NCBI GenBank assembly: GCA_019347785.1
Contig: JAHWKQ010000015.1
Span: 1 to 18,953 of the forward strand
Reading direction: 5' to 3'
Length of the DNA: 18,953 bases
Origin: Actinomycetota bacterium
GTDB taxonomy: Bacteria; Actinomycetota; Nitriliruptoria; Euzebyales; Egibacteraceae
Positions within the stretch are counted from its first letter, which is position 1. Each line of letters begins with the position of its first letter. Under the pieces are notes generated by a model, which worked only from the letters and a program-made list of their open reading frames with translations, did no database searches and was not told the origin of the DNA. The translations under genes and the position numbers were made by a program. Positions 1 through 7,870 of the stretch are shown here, piece by piece.

Positions 1-1811
1 CGATCGAGCGCATCCGCAACTTCGCGATCATCGCCCACGTCGACCACGGCAAGTCGACGCTGGCCGACCGCATGCTGCAGCTGACCGAGCTCGTCGACGC
101 CCGTGTCATGCGCGACCAGTACCTGGACCGCATGGAGCTCGAGCGGGAGCGGGGCATCACCATCAAGGCGCAGGCGGTGCGCATGCCCTACGCGGCCGGG
201 GACGGGCGGGAGTACCTGCTGAACCTGATCGACACCCCCGGCCACGTGGACTTCACCTACGAGGTCAGCCGCGCCATGAACGCGTGCGAGGGGGCGATCC
301 TGCTCGTGGACGCCGTGCAGGGCATGCAGGCGCAGACGATCGCCAACTGCTACCTCGCCGTCGACGCCGGTCTGGAGGTCGTCCCGGTCCTGAACAAGAT
401 CGACCTGCCCGCGGCGCGCCCGGATCAGGTCGCCGAGGAGATCGCCACCCTGCTGGGGGAAGACGCCGCCGACATCCTGGCCGTCAGCGCCAAGACCGGG
501 CTGGGCGTGGACGACGTGCTGGAGCGGGTCGTCGAGCGTGTCCCGCCGCCCCGGGGCGACGCCGACGCGCCCGCGCGGGCCCTCGTCTTCGACTCCGTGT
601 ACGACAGCTACCGCGGGGTCATCGCCTACGTGCGTCTCGTCGACGGGGTGCTGCGGCCGGACACCCACGTGCGGCTCATGGCGACCGGTTTCCACAACCA
701 GGTCGACGAGCTGGGGGTCGTGTCCCCCGAGCCGCGCCCCGTGGAGGCGCTCGGGCCGGGCGAGGTCGGCTATCTCACCGCCTCGATCAAGGAGGTTGCA
801 CAGGCCAAGGTCGGTGACACCGTGACCGACCATGCCCGGCCGCCCGCCGGGCCGCTGCCCGGGTACCGGGAGCCGACGCCAATGGTGTTCTGCGGGTTGT
901 ACCCGCTCGACTCCGACGACTTCCCGGCCCTGCGCGAGGCCCTCGACAAGCTGCGGCTGAACGATGCGAGCTTCACCTTCGAGCCCGGAACGTCCGCCGC
1001 GCTCGGCTTCGGCTTTCGCTGCGGCTTCCTGGGTCTGCTGCACATGGAGATCATCTCGGCGCGGCTGGATCGGGAGTTCGACATCCCGCTGGTGACGACG
1101 GCGCCGAACGTCGCCTACGAGGTGCGGCTGGACAGCGCCGACGCCGACGAGGCGGTCCTGCGGGTCTCCAACCCGGCGGACCTGCCCGCCCTCAACCGCA
1201 TCCGGCAGCTCCGCGAGCCGGTGGTGGACGCGATGCTCCTGTGCCCCAGCCGGTACGTCGGGGCGGTCATGCAGCTGTGCGAGCGCCGCCGCGGCGACCT
1301 TCAGCGGATGGACTACCTGACCGAGGAGCGCGTCGAGCTGCGCTACACCCTGCCGCTCGGGGAGATCATCTTCGACTTCTTCGACCGGCTGAAGTCGTCG
1401 ACGCGTGGATACGCCTCGCTGGACTACGAGCCCGCCGGCATGCGCCCGGCTGACCTCGTCAAGGTCGACCTGTTGCTCAACGGTGAGCCGGTCGACGCGT
1501 TCAGCGCCATCGTGCACCGGGCCAAGGCCTACGAGTACGGCAGGGCGATGGTGACCAAGCTGCGTGAGCTCATCCCCCGCCAGCTGTTCGACGTGCCGCT
1601 GCAGGCCGCCGTGGGCAACAAGATCATCGCCCGTGAGACGATCCGCGCCCGTCGCAAGGACGTCCTCGCCAAGTGCTACGGCGGCGACGTGACCCGCAAG
1701 CGCAAGCTGCTGGAACGTCAGAAGGAGGGCAAGAGGCGCATGAAGAGCGTCGGCGCCGTGGAGATCCCCCAGGAGGCCTTCGCCGCGGCGCTGTCGGTGG
1801 GGGACGCGTGA
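1..1811 (+). CDS. lepA: Elongation factor 4 (LepA), 5' partial
   Basis: This is a translational GTPase that binds the ribosome and promotes back-translocation or late ribosome assembly steps; it acts in the cytoplasm or at the membrane. The reading frame is open from the first bases (first full codon at 3), so the start codon lies just upstream; probably only a few residues are missing. Visible GTPase motifs are the P-loop AHVDHGKST (about residues 11-19 of the fragment), the switch I region around RGITIK, DTPGH near 231-245, and NKID near 393-404. The C-terminal signature of LepA is present: a GGDVTRKRKLL stretch followed by a basic tail ending in EIPQEAF. The length of about 603 visible codons fits the family. 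Its TGA stop overlaps the GTG of hemW, so the two are probably co-translated. The assignment is secure. Confidence 0.97.
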   Translation, partial: IERIRNFAIIAHVDHGKSTLADRMLQLTELVDARVMRDQYLDRMELERERGITIKAQAVRMPYAAGDGREYLLNLIDTPGHVDFTYEVSRAMNACEGAILLVDAVQGMQAQTIANCYLAVDAGLEVVPVLNKIDLPAARPDQVAEEIATLLGEDAADILAVSAKTGLGVDDVLERVVERVPPPRGDADAPARALVFDSVYDSYRGVIAYVRLVDGVLRPDTHVRLMATGFHNQVDELGVVSPEPRPVEALGPGEVGYLTASIKEVAQAKVGDTVTDHARPPAGPLPGYREPTPMVFCGLYPLDSDDFPALREALDKLRLNDASFTFEPGTSAALGFGFRCGFLGLLHMEIISARLDREFDIPLVTTAPNVAYEVRLDSADADEAVLRVSNPADLPALNRIRQLREPVVDAMLLCPSRYVGAVMQLCERRRGDLQRMDYLTEERVELRYTLPLGEIIFDFFDRLKSSTRGYASLDYEPAGMRPADLVKVDLLLNGEPVDAFSAIVHRAKAYEYGRAMVTKLRELIPRQLFDVPLQAAVGNKIIARETIRARRKDVLAKCYGGDVTRKRKLLERQKEGKRRMKSVGAVEIPQEAFAAALSVGDA

Positions 1812-2995
1812 GGGCGGGGCCCGCGGGGCCCGAGCGGCCGGCGGGGGCGGGGCTGTACCTGCACGTCCCGTTCTGCCGGCACCGGTGCGGCTACTGCGAC
1901 TTCAACACGTACGCGGGCCTGGACGAGCAGATCCCGCGGTACGTCGCGGCGCTGCGCGCGGACCTGGTCCGGGTGGCGGCCGGTGGCCCGCGCGCCGTCG
2001 CGCCGCCCGGGTCCGGCGCCGGCCCGGCCTGGCCGGTGTTCACCAGCGTCTTCGTCGGCGGCGGGACGCCGACGCTGCTGCCCGCCGCCGACCTTGCCGG
2101 GCTCGTGCGTCTGGCCGGACAGGTCCTGCCCGTGGCCGACGACGCCGAGGTCACGGTCGAGGCCAACCCGGAGACCGTGACGGTCGACTCCCTGGCGGTC
2201 CTGGCCGGGGCCGGGATCAACCGGGTCTCGATCGGGGCGCAGTCGTTCGCCCCCCGGGTGCTGGCCTTCCTCGACCGCCGCCACGACCCCCGGGCGCCGC
2301 TGCGGGCGGTGGAGGCGGCCCGGGCCGCCGGGATCGCACGCGTCAGCCTCGACCTCGTCTACGGCGCGCCGGCCGAGGACGACGCCGACTGGCGCGACGC
2401 CCTGGACGCCGCCGTGGGCGCCGGCGTCGGGCACGTCTCGGCGTACGCGCTGACGCTGGAGCCGGGCACGCCGTACGCGAGGCGGGTCCGGGCGGGCGTC
2501 CAGGCCGCGCCCGACGACGATGTCCAGGCCGTCCGGATGAGGGTCGCCGACGAGCGCCTGGCCGCCGGGGGGCTCGAGCGCTACGAGATCTCCAACTGGG
2601 CGCGGCCGGGGTCCCGGTGCCGGCACAACCTCACCTACTGGACGGGTGGGGACTACCTGGGGGTGGGGGCGGGCGCGCACGGGCACTGGGCCGGCCGGCG
2701 CTGGTGGAGCCTGCGGTCACCCTCCCGCTACGCCGACGCGGCCCTGGCCGGCGACCGCACCACGGCGGGCGACGAGGTGCTCGACGCGGCGACGCGACGC
2801 ACCGAGCGCCTGATGATGGGTCTGCGGCTGTCCGACGGAGTCCCCCGCGAGCGGGTCGTGCCCGTCGACGAGGACCAGGTGCGGCTGCTGCTCGGCGCCG
2901 GGCTGCTCGACGACGACGGGACCCGGCTGCGGCTGCCACCCCGCGCCCGGCCGCTGGCCGGCGACGTGACCGCCCGCCTGGCGGTCTGCCCGTAG
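1808..2995 (+). CDS. hemW: HemW-type radical SAM protein (coproporphyrinogen III oxidase-like)
   Basis: The GTG at 1808 overlaps the lepA stop by four bases (GTGA) and gives 395 residues, the usual HemW size. The N-terminus carries the radical SAM cluster motif C23-x3-C27-x2-C30 within HVPFCRHRCGYCDF. The residue two after the last cysteine is Phe, which is the HemW pattern; genuine HemN has a fourth Cys there. GGGTPT, VEANPE and SIGAQSF motifs follow in the order expected for the family. Known family role: haem binding and delivery (a haem chaperone), often misannotated as oxygen-independent coproporphyrinogen oxidase. The lepA-hemW-hrcA order is common in many bacteria. A short Gly/Ala/Pro-rich insertion lies near residues 58-72, after the first helix. 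Confidence 0.95.
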   Translation: MRAGPAGPERPAGAGLYLHVPFCRHRCGYCDFNTYAGLDEQIPRYVAALRADLVRVAAGGPRAVAPPGSGAGPAWPVFTSVFVGGGTPTLLPAADLAGLVRLAGQVLPVADDAEVTVEANPETVTVDSLAVLAGAGINRVSIGAQSFAPRVLAFLDRRHDPRAPLRAVEAARAAGIARVSLDLVYGAPAEDDADWRDALDAAVGAGVGHVSAYALTLEPGTPYARRVRAGVQAAPDDDVQAVRMRVADERLAAGGLERYEISNWARPGSRCRHNLTYWTGGDYLGVGAGAHGHWAGRRWWSLRSPSRYADAALAGDRTTAGDEVLDAATRRTERLMMGLRLSDGVPRERVVPVDEDQVRLLLGAGLLDDDGTRLRLPPRARPLAGDVTARLAVCP

Positions 2996-3037
2996 GGACC
3001 GCGGCCCGTGGTGGGCCCGACGCCGGGGCGGGACGGG

Positions 3038-3043
3038 TACCAT
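3038..3043 (+). promoter_or_regulatory. Possible -10 box (TACCAT) upstream of hrcA
   Basis: TACCAT lies in the 92-base gap between hemW and hrcA and fits the loose actinobacterial -10 pattern TAnnnT. It would start transcription near 3050 and leave a leader of roughly 38 bases. No convincing -35 element is visible 16-18 bases upstream. No CIRCE inverted repeat (TTAGCACTC-N9-GAGTGCTAA) is present in this gap. The call is weak. Confidence 0.25.
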
Positions 3044-3087
3044 CGCGGGCACGGATCGACACCCGCGGGCGACGAGGGGGTGACGTC

Positions 3088-4158
3088 ATGCTCGCGCTCG
3101 AGGACCGGAAGGCGGCCATCCTCAAGGCCATCGTGCAGGACTATGTCCGCACCGGGGAGCCGGTGGGCTCCAAGCGCCTGGCCGAGGACTGGCGCCTGGG
3201 CGTGAGCTCGGCCACCGTGCGTGCGGACATGGGGGCGCTGGAGGACGCCGGCCTCATCACACAGCCGCACACCTCCGCGGGGCGCATTCCCACCGACCGC
3301 GGGTACCGCTTCTTCGTCGACACGCTGACCGACACCAGTCCGCTGGACCAGCGCCGGGCGGCGGCCCTGCAGAAGATGCTGCTCGGCTCGGCCGACCTCG
3401 AAGAGCTGCTCCGGCGCACCAGCACGGTGCTGTCCCGCCTGACCCGCCTGGCCGCGCTCGTCGTCGCCCCCCGCCTCGACCGCAGCACGCTGCGCCACAT
3501 CGAGCTCGTGCAGCTGGCGCCGACGAGCGTCCTGGCGGTGCTGATCGCCGACACCGGCCGGGTGGACAAGCGCATGCTCGACCTGGACGTCGCCGTCGCA
3601 GCCCACGACGTGCAGCGGGCCAGCTACGCCGTCAACGAGTCGGCCGCCGGCCTGCACCTGTCCCAGGCGCCCGACGTCATCGCCGGCCTGGCCGAGGGCG
3701 CCCCGGTCGAGGTGCGCGACCTCGTCGCGGCCGTGTCCGGCGCGGTCAGGGCCGGTCTGGCCGGCGACCCGCGCCACGAGCAGCTCTACGTCGGCGGGAC
3801 CGCCAACATCGCCGGCTCGGGCGCGTTCGAGCGCGTCGAGCAGGTCAAGCGTGTCTACGAGATGCTCGAGGAGCAGGTGGTCCTGCTGCGCACGCTTCGC
3901 GAGGTGTTGGAGGAGGACGACCCGGCAGTGGGCATCGGCGCCGAGCTGCCGCTGGTCGAGCTGACCGCCTGCTCGGTCGTCGCGGCCAGCTACGAGGCCG
4001 GTGGCGCGGGAGGCTCGATCGGCGTCCTGGGCCCCACGCGGATGGACTATCCCCGGACGCTGGCGGCCGTCCAAGCGGTAGCCTCGTCCCTGGAGACGGC
4101 GCTCGCCGAGCTGACGGGCGGGCGGGGCGAGGCCCTGCCCGAAGCCGACGGGGGCTGA
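3088..4158 (+). CDS. hrcA: Heat-inducible transcription repressor HrcA
   Basis: This 356-residue protein is the repressor of class I heat-shock genes; it normally binds CIRCE operators and is stabilised by GroEL. The N-terminal winged-helix domain is clear: a first helix through RKAAILKAIVQDYV, then GEPVGSKRL, SSATVRADMGALEDAGLI, and the family signature PHTSAGRIPTDRGYRFFVD (about residues 65-85). The remainder is the GAF-like and dimerisation part, with VGGTANI and the ending typical of the family. The ATG at 3088 is used; the GTG a few bases upstream (3080) is in another frame. dnaJ follows after 45 bases, so the pair is likely one transcript, as in other actinobacteria where hrcA sits with dnaJ. 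No CIRCE or HAIR-like operator is visible before it, so autoregulation is not supported here. Confidence 0.96.
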   Translation: MLALEDRKAAILKAIVQDYVRTGEPVGSKRLAEDWRLGVSSATVRADMGALEDAGLITQPHTSAGRIPTDRGYRFFVDTLTDTSPLDQRRAAALQKMLLGSADLEELLRRTSTVLSRLTRLAALVVAPRLDRSTLRHIELVQLAPTSVLAVLIADTGRVDKRMLDLDVAVAAHDVQRASYAVNESAAGLHLSQAPDVIAGLAEGAPVEVRDLVAAVSGAVRAGLAGDPRHEQLYVGGTANIAGSGAFERVEQVKRVYEMLEEQVVLLRTLREVLEEDDPAVGIGAELPLVELTACSVVAASYEAGGAGGSIGVLGPTRMDYPRTLAAVQAVASSLETALAELTGGRGEALPEADGG

Positions 4159-4203
4159 GCGCCGGCCCGACGTCCACCGACCGAGACCCAAGGACTGCGC
4201 ACG

Positions 4204-5322
4204 TTGCGTGACCTGTACGAGATCCTCGGCGTCGACCGCGACGCGAGCGAGGAGGACATCAAGCGCGCGTACCGCCGACTGGCCCGCTCGCACCACCCCG
4301 ATACCGGCGGGGACGAGGCCTCCTTCAAGGAGCTGACGGCGGCCTACGAGGTCCTCAGGACCCCGGAGACGCGTGCCAACTACGACCGCTTCGGGGACCC
4401 GCGCGGCCCCGGAGGCGGCATGGGCGGTGATGACCCGTTCGGCGGCTTCGGGGACCTCAGCGACCTCATCGACAGCTTCTTCGGCGGCTTCGGCGCAAGC
4501 CCGCGCGGCGCGACCCGCTCCGGGAGGCAGCCGGGCCGCGACGCGCTGGTCGACGTGTCGGTCACCTTGGAGGAGGCGTCGTCGGGCGTGCGTCGCGACG
4601 TCGACGTCAACGTCCTGCGCGGCTGCGAGACATGCGACGGCTCCGGGGCGGCGCCGGGGACCACGCCGATCCGGTGCACGCACTGCGACGGCGCCGGCGC
4701 CGTCCAGCAGGTGGCCCGCAGCGTCTTCGGCCAGATGCTGACGTCGACGGTCTGCCCGCGGTGCGGCGGGACCGGCACCATGATCCAGACGCCCTGCCCG
4801 CAGTGCTCGGGCCAGGGTCGCCGCCGCCTGACCGAGCAGGTCACCGTCGACGTGCCGCCCGGAGTCGACGACGGCACCAGGTTGCGCCTGAGCGGAAGGG
4901 GGGAGGGCGGCCGCCACGGCGCCCGAGCGGGGGACCTGTACGTCCGGATCCGGGTCGCGCCGCACGACATCTTCCGGCGTGAGGGCCACGACCTGCACTG
5001 CGAGGTGGACGTGCCGATGGTGCAGGCGGCGCTCGGCGCGGACCTGCAGTTGCCGATGCTCGACGGCGACCACGAGGCGGTGCGCGTCCCGCCCGCGACG
5101 CAGAGCGGCGACACCGTCACGCTGCGCCGGCGCGGGATGCCGCGGCTGTCCGGCGGCGGAGCCCGCGGCAACCTTCACGTCCACTTCCGGGTCCGGACCC
5201 CGACGGACGTCACACCCGAGCAGGAACAGCTGCTGCGCCACCTGGCGGAGCTGCGTGGCGAGGACGTCCCCGCGCACGGCCGGGGACTGTTCAGCCGGCT
5301 CAAGGAGGCCTTCCGGGCATGA
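4204..5322 (+). CDS. dnaJ: Chaperone protein DnaJ (Hsp40)
   Basis: This is the co-chaperone that stimulates DnaK ATPase and delivers unfolded clients. The 372 residues show the full type I layout. The J domain (1-65) has HPD at 31-33. A Gly/Phe-rich linker follows (about 60-110, GGxGDLSDLIDSFFGGFG). The zinc region has four CxxCxGxG repeats starting at C141, C158, C184 and C198. The two C-terminal substrate-binding domains end in a basic tail. The start is TTG at 4204, supported by AAGGA at 4190-4194 (nine bases upstream) and by the immediate J-domain sequence RDLYEILGV. The gene follows hrcA by 45 bases and overlaps rsmE by four bases (ATGA). No dnaK or grpE lies nearby, so this is likely the hrcA-linked second DnaJ found in many actinobacteria. 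Confidence 0.96.
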   Translation: MRDLYEILGVDRDASEEDIKRAYRRLARSHHPDTGGDEASFKELTAAYEVLRTPETRANYDRFGDPRGPGGGMGGDDPFGGFGDLSDLIDSFFGGFGASPRGATRSGRQPGRDALVDVSVTLEEASSGVRRDVDVNVLRGCETCDGSGAAPGTTPIRCTHCDGAGAVQQVARSVFGQMLTSTVCPRCGGTGTMIQTPCPQCSGQGRRRLTEQVTVDVPPGVDDGTRLRLSGRGEGGRHGARAGDLYVRIRVAPHDIFRREGHDLHCEVDVPMVQAALGADLQLPMLDGDHEAVRVPPATQSGDTVTLRRRGMPRLSGGGARGNLHVHFRVRTPTDVTPEQEQLLRHLAELRGEDVPAHGRGLFSRLKEAFRA

Positions 5323-6083
5323 GCCCGGGGGCGCGGGGCGCCGGGGACCGGGCGCCCTCCCCGGCGATGCTGACGCGGGGACCGCACTTCTTCGTCGATC
5401 CGGTCGCCGGCGACAGCGCCGTGCTTCGCGGCGACGACGCGCACCACCTCGCGGCGGTGCTGCGGGCGCGCGCCGGCGACCCCGTCAGCCTGGCGGACGG
5501 CACCGGCGCCCTCATGCAGGCGCGCGTGGTGGCGCTCGGCGACGAGGTGCGCCTCGCCGTCGGGGAGCGTCACGACGTGCCGCCGCCGCGGCCGTCACTG
5601 ACGGTTGTGCACGCCCTACCCAGGGGCCGCAAGCTCGACGAGGTCGTGCGCCGGTTGTCGGAGGTGGGCGTCGACCGTCTCGTCCCGGCCCGCTCGCAGC
5701 GAACGCAGGCCCGGCTGGACGGCCACCGCGCCGCCCGCGCGACCCGGCGGTGGCGGGCCGTCGCGGAGGCGGCGGGCAAGCAGAGCCGGCGGGCCCGGCC
5801 GCTGCGGGTGGCCGACGTCACCCCGTGGGCCCAGGCGTTCGCGGGCGCGACCGGGGTGACGCTGTGGGAGGAGGCGCGCCGTCCGCTGCGCGACGTCCTG
5901 GCGGGGCTCGCCGACGAGGATGCGCTCACGCTGGCGATCGGTCCCGAAGGCGGCATGACCGAGGAGGAGGTGCGGGCCGCCGGCCTGCCGGCCGCGTCGC
6001 TGGGCCCCACGCTGCTGCGCACGGAGACGGCCGCGCTCGTCGCCGTGTCGGCAACGCTGTACGCGCTGGGCCGGCTGGGCTGA
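5319..6083 (+). CDS. rsmE: 16S rRNA (uracil1498-N3)-methyltransferase RsmE
   Basis: This SPOUT-class methyltransferase modifies U1498 of 16S rRNA in the 30S subunit using S-adenosylmethionine. The N-terminal PUA-like part begins at HFFVDPV and includes HHLAAVLRARAGD. The C-terminal knot has its two diagnostic motifs: IGPEGG (residues 207-212) and LGPTLLRTETA (228-238). The length of 254 residues is normal. The ATG at 5319 overlaps the dnaJ stop by four bases. A second in-frame ATG at 5367 begins closer to the conserved region, so the first 16 Gly/Ala/Pro-rich residues may or may not be translated. The dnaJ-rsmE adjacency is widespread in bacteria. Confidence 0.95.
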   Translation: MSPGARGAGDRAPSPAMLTRGPHFFVDPVAGDSAVLRGDDAHHLAAVLRARAGDPVSLADGTGALMQARVVALGDEVRLAVGERHDVPPPRPSLTVVHALPRGRKLDEVVRRLSEVGVDRLVPARSQRTQARLDGHRAARATRRWRAVAEAAGKQSRRARPLRVADVTPWAQAFAGATGVTLWEEARRPLRDVLAGLADEDALTLAIGPEGGMTEEEVRAAGLPAASLGPTLLRTETAALVAVSATLYALGRLG

Positions 6084-6100
6084 CCCCCGCCTGTCACTCC

Positions 6101-6119
6101 GGTCACCACTGGGGTAACC
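6101..6119. repeat. Imperfect dyad GGTCACC-N5-GGTAACC
   Basis: Two copies of the self-complementary heptamer GGTnACC (6101-6107 and 6113-6119) are separated by five bases. Together they also form a stem with one central mismatch. The element lies in the 66-base gap after rsmE, immediately upstream of the putative -10 box of the small gene at 6150, where a repressor or activator site would sit. It could instead be chance in GC-rich DNA or a weak transcript-end hairpin, but no T-run follows. Confidence 0.3.
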
Positions 6120-6136
6120 AGGGCGACAAGCTTGGG

Positions 6137-6142
6137 TAGAGT
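6137..6142 (+). promoter_or_regulatory. Putative -10 box (TAGAGT) for a leaderless start at 6150
   Basis: TAGAGT fits TAnnnT and ends seven bases before the ATG at 6150, the distance expected when transcription begins on the start codon. No ribosome binding site is visible ahead of that ATG, which agrees with a leaderless message. The -35 position has no TTGACA-like match. Confidence 0.4.
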
Positions 6143-6149
6143 GGCGGGC

Positions 6150-6368
6150 ATGGTCGATGCGAAGTCCAACCAGCTGGTCTGTCCCGAGTGCGGCAGGGTC
6201 CGACTGGAGACCCCGCCCGGGACCACGCCGCTGCCCACGCTGGGCATGGCGCGCAAGCGCTCCGGGGCCGCCGGCAGGTGTGACTGCGGCCGCGCGCCGC
6301 ACGAGCGCCCCGGCGCACTCGAGCACCTGCCGGGACAGCCCGGCGGACCGGGCACCACGACCGACTGA
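6150..6368 (+). CDS. Small four-cysteine putative zinc-binding protein, unknown function
   Basis: I do not recognise this 72-residue protein. It has a CPxCG knuckle (C11, C14) and, 29 residues later, a CxC knuckle (C44, C46 in GRCDCG). Between them is a basic patch (MARKRS), and the C-terminus is Gly/Pro-rich and probably disordered. The four cysteines suggest one zinc-ribbon-like site; His51 or His59 might contribute. There is no signal peptide or membrane segment. An in-frame TTG at 6132 would lengthen it by six residues, but the ATG at 6150 has a -10 box at leaderless distance and is preferred. It lies between rsmE and a HIT gene (four bases downstream), among genes for rRNA modification and ribosome maturation, so a nucleic-acid-related role is a reasonable guess only. 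Confidence 0.65.
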   Translation: MVDAKSNQLVCPECGRVRLETPPGTTPLPTLGMARKRSGAAGRCDCGRAPHERPGALEHLPGQPGGPGTTTD

Positions 6369-6372
6369 CGCC

Positions 6373-6798
6373 GTGCCGACGATCTTCACGCGCATCATCC
6401 AAGGGGAGCTGCCGGCCCGCTTCGTGTGGGCCGACGACCGCTGCGTCGCCTTCCTGTCGGCCAACCCCATGCGGGCGGGGCACACGCTGGTCGTGCCCCG
6501 AGAGGAGGTCGACCACTGGATCGACCTCGACCCGGACCTGTTGTGCCACCTGTCGGATGTGGCCCGGCAGGTCGGCGGGGCCCTGCAACACGCCTACGAC
6601 CCGGTCAGGGTCGGGCTGATGATCGCGGGCCAGGAGGTGCCCCACGTGCACCTGCATGTCGTGCCCATCGACGACGTCGGCGACCTGGACTTCGCCAAGG
6701 CCGATCCGGACCCGGACGAGTCGGCGATGGACGAGGCCGCCGACGCGGTCCGCTCCGCGCTTCGCTCCCGCGGCGCCACCGCGGTCCCGGCCGACTGA
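6373..6798 (+). CDS. HIT-family nucleotide hydrolase/transferase
   Basis: This 141-residue histidine triad protein likely hydrolyses nucleoside phosphoramidates or other nucleotidyl-linked compounds. The catalytic triad motif is HVHLHVVP (His91, His93, His95), preceded by the usual NxxRxGHTLVVP strand (N31 to P42) and the GLMIAGQEVP stretch. The N-terminus reads PTIFTRIIQGELPA and lacks the CxxC zinc pair seen in some HIT proteins. The start is GTG at 6373, four bases after the stop of the small cysteine protein. No good ribosome binding site is visible, so translation probably depends on the upstream gene. The acidic C-terminal tail is about 35 residues. The substrate cannot be told from sequence. 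Confidence 0.93.
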   Translation: MPTIFTRIIQGELPARFVWADDRCVAFLSANPMRAGHTLVVPREEVDHWIDLDPDLLCHLSDVARQVGGALQHAYDPVRVGLMIAGQEVPHVHLHVVPIDDVGDLDFAKADPDPDESAMDEAADAVRSALRSRGATAVPAD

Positions 6799-6830
6799 GG
6801 ACACCGCCGGGGGGCCCGGGGGCGCGGTGA

Positions 6831-6836
6831 TAGAAT
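6831..6836 (+). promoter_or_regulatory. Possible -10 box (TAGAAT) upstream of phoH
   Basis: TAGAAT is a strong match to the -10 consensus in otherwise GC-rich DNA between the HIT gene and phoH. It would give a start near 6843 and a leader of about 26 bases to the TTG at 6869. No -35 match is visible at the normal spacing. If real, it rules out the upstream in-frame GTG at 6827 as the start codon. Confidence 0.3.
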
Positions 6837-6868
6837 CCCATCGTCGCAGCCGACCCCAGAGCGAGCGC

Positions 6869-7870
6869 TTGCCCCCCAGCACCAGCGTCAAGACCTCGGT
6901 CCCCAGCCGCCACTCGATGATGTCGCTGCTCGGCACACGGGACGAGCTGCTCAAGCTGGTCGAGGAGGCGTTCGACGTCCAGCTGCTGGTCCGCGGCAAC
7001 GAGATCACGGTGTCGGGGCCGCAGCCGGAGACTGAGGCGGCCGTCCACGTGTTCGGCGAGCTGACGCGGATCCTCGACAACGCCCAGGCGCTGGACGAGG
7101 CCAGCGTGCGCGCCACGATCGCCATGGTCCGCGGCGGCGAGCACCCCCACCCGTCCGAGGTGGTCTCCGACGAGGCGCTGACCCACCGCGGCCGCGCGAT
7201 CCGACCGAAGACCGTCGGGCAGAAGCGGTACCTGGACGCCATCCGACGGAACACCGTCGTGCTGTGCATCGGGCCGGCCGGCAGCGGCAAGACCTACCTG
7301 GCGATGGCCATGGCCGTGCTGGCGCTGCGGCGGCACGAGGTCAACCGCATCATCCTGACCCGGCCGGCCGTCGAGGCGGGGGAGCGTCTGGGCTTTCTGC
7401 CGGGCACGCTGTACGAGAAGATCGACCCGTACCTCAAGCCGCTGTTCGACGCGCTGTACGACATGATGGACGCCGAGCAGATCGCCACGTACATGGAGCG
7501 GGGCACGATCGAGGTGGCCCCCCTGGCGTATATGCGGGGACGGACGCTCAACGACAGCTTCATCGTGCTCGACGAGGCGCAGAACACGACCGCCGAGCAG
7601 ATGAAGATGTTCCTCACCAGGCTGGGCTTCGGCTCCAAGGCGGTCGTGACCGGCGACATCACCCAGGTCGACCTGCCGACGTCGTCGCGCTCGGGCCTGC
7701 GCGTGGTCCGCGACATCCTCACCGGCATCGAGGGTGTCGCCTACTGCGAGCTGACCGGCCGCGACGTCGTGCGCCACCGCATCGTGCAGGAGATTGTCGA
7801 GGCGTACAGCCGCTACGACGAGACGCGGCCGGATTCCCGGCCCACACCCCCGGCCCCGCCCAGTCGATGA
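6869..7870 (+). CDS. phoH: PhoH-family ATPase (PhoH/YbeZ type)
   Basis: This is a cytoplasmic P-loop ATPase of the PhoH/YbeZ family, linked to RNA metabolism and, with YbeY, to rRNA processing. The Walker A motif is GPAGSGKT (135-142) and the Walker B motif is FIVLDEAQ (D235, E236). The family stretches RPAVEAGERLGFLPG and TGDITQVDLP are intact. An N-terminal RNA-binding-like part (about residues 17-70) contains LLVRGNEITVSG. The total is 333 residues from the TTG at 6869. The start is uncertain: in-frame GTG 6827 and ATG 6917 are alternatives. TTG 6869 is chosen because a purine-rich stretch (AGAGCGAG) precedes it and a likely -10 box lies at 6831. The stop overlaps the ybeY ATG by four bases, matching the known functional pairing. 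Confidence 0.93.
   Translation: MPPSTSVKTSVPSRHSMMSLLGTRDELLKLVEEAFDVQLLVRGNEITVSGPQPETEAAVHVFGELTRILDNAQALDEASVRATIAMVRGGEHPHPSEVVSDEALTHRGRAIRPKTVGQKRYLDAIRRNTVVLCIGPAGSGKTYLAMAMAVLALRRHEVNRIILTRPAVEAGERLGFLPGTLYEKIDPYLKPLFDALYDMMDAEQIATYMERGTIEVAPLAYMRGRTLNDSFIVLDEAQNTTAEQMKMFLTRLGFGSKAVVTGDITQVDLPTSSRSGLRVVRDILTGIEGVAYCELTGRDVVRHRIVQEIVEAYSRYDETRPDSRPTPPAPPSR

Noticed and set aside
2728..5277. Minus-strand frame of about 849 codons opposite hemW, hrcA and dnaJ
   Set aside because: It is an antisense shadow of three well-supported genes, with no recognisable domain.
6084..6149. Rho-independent terminator after rsmE
   Set aside because: The GGTCACC/GGTAACC stem has a mismatch and is followed by AGGGCG rather than a T-run. 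A regulatory dyad for the next gene is a better reading.
6827..6868. GTG at 6827 as the phoH start
   Set aside because: It adds 14 non-family residues, has no Shine-Dalgarno sequence, and overlaps the TAGAAT box; kept only as an alternative.
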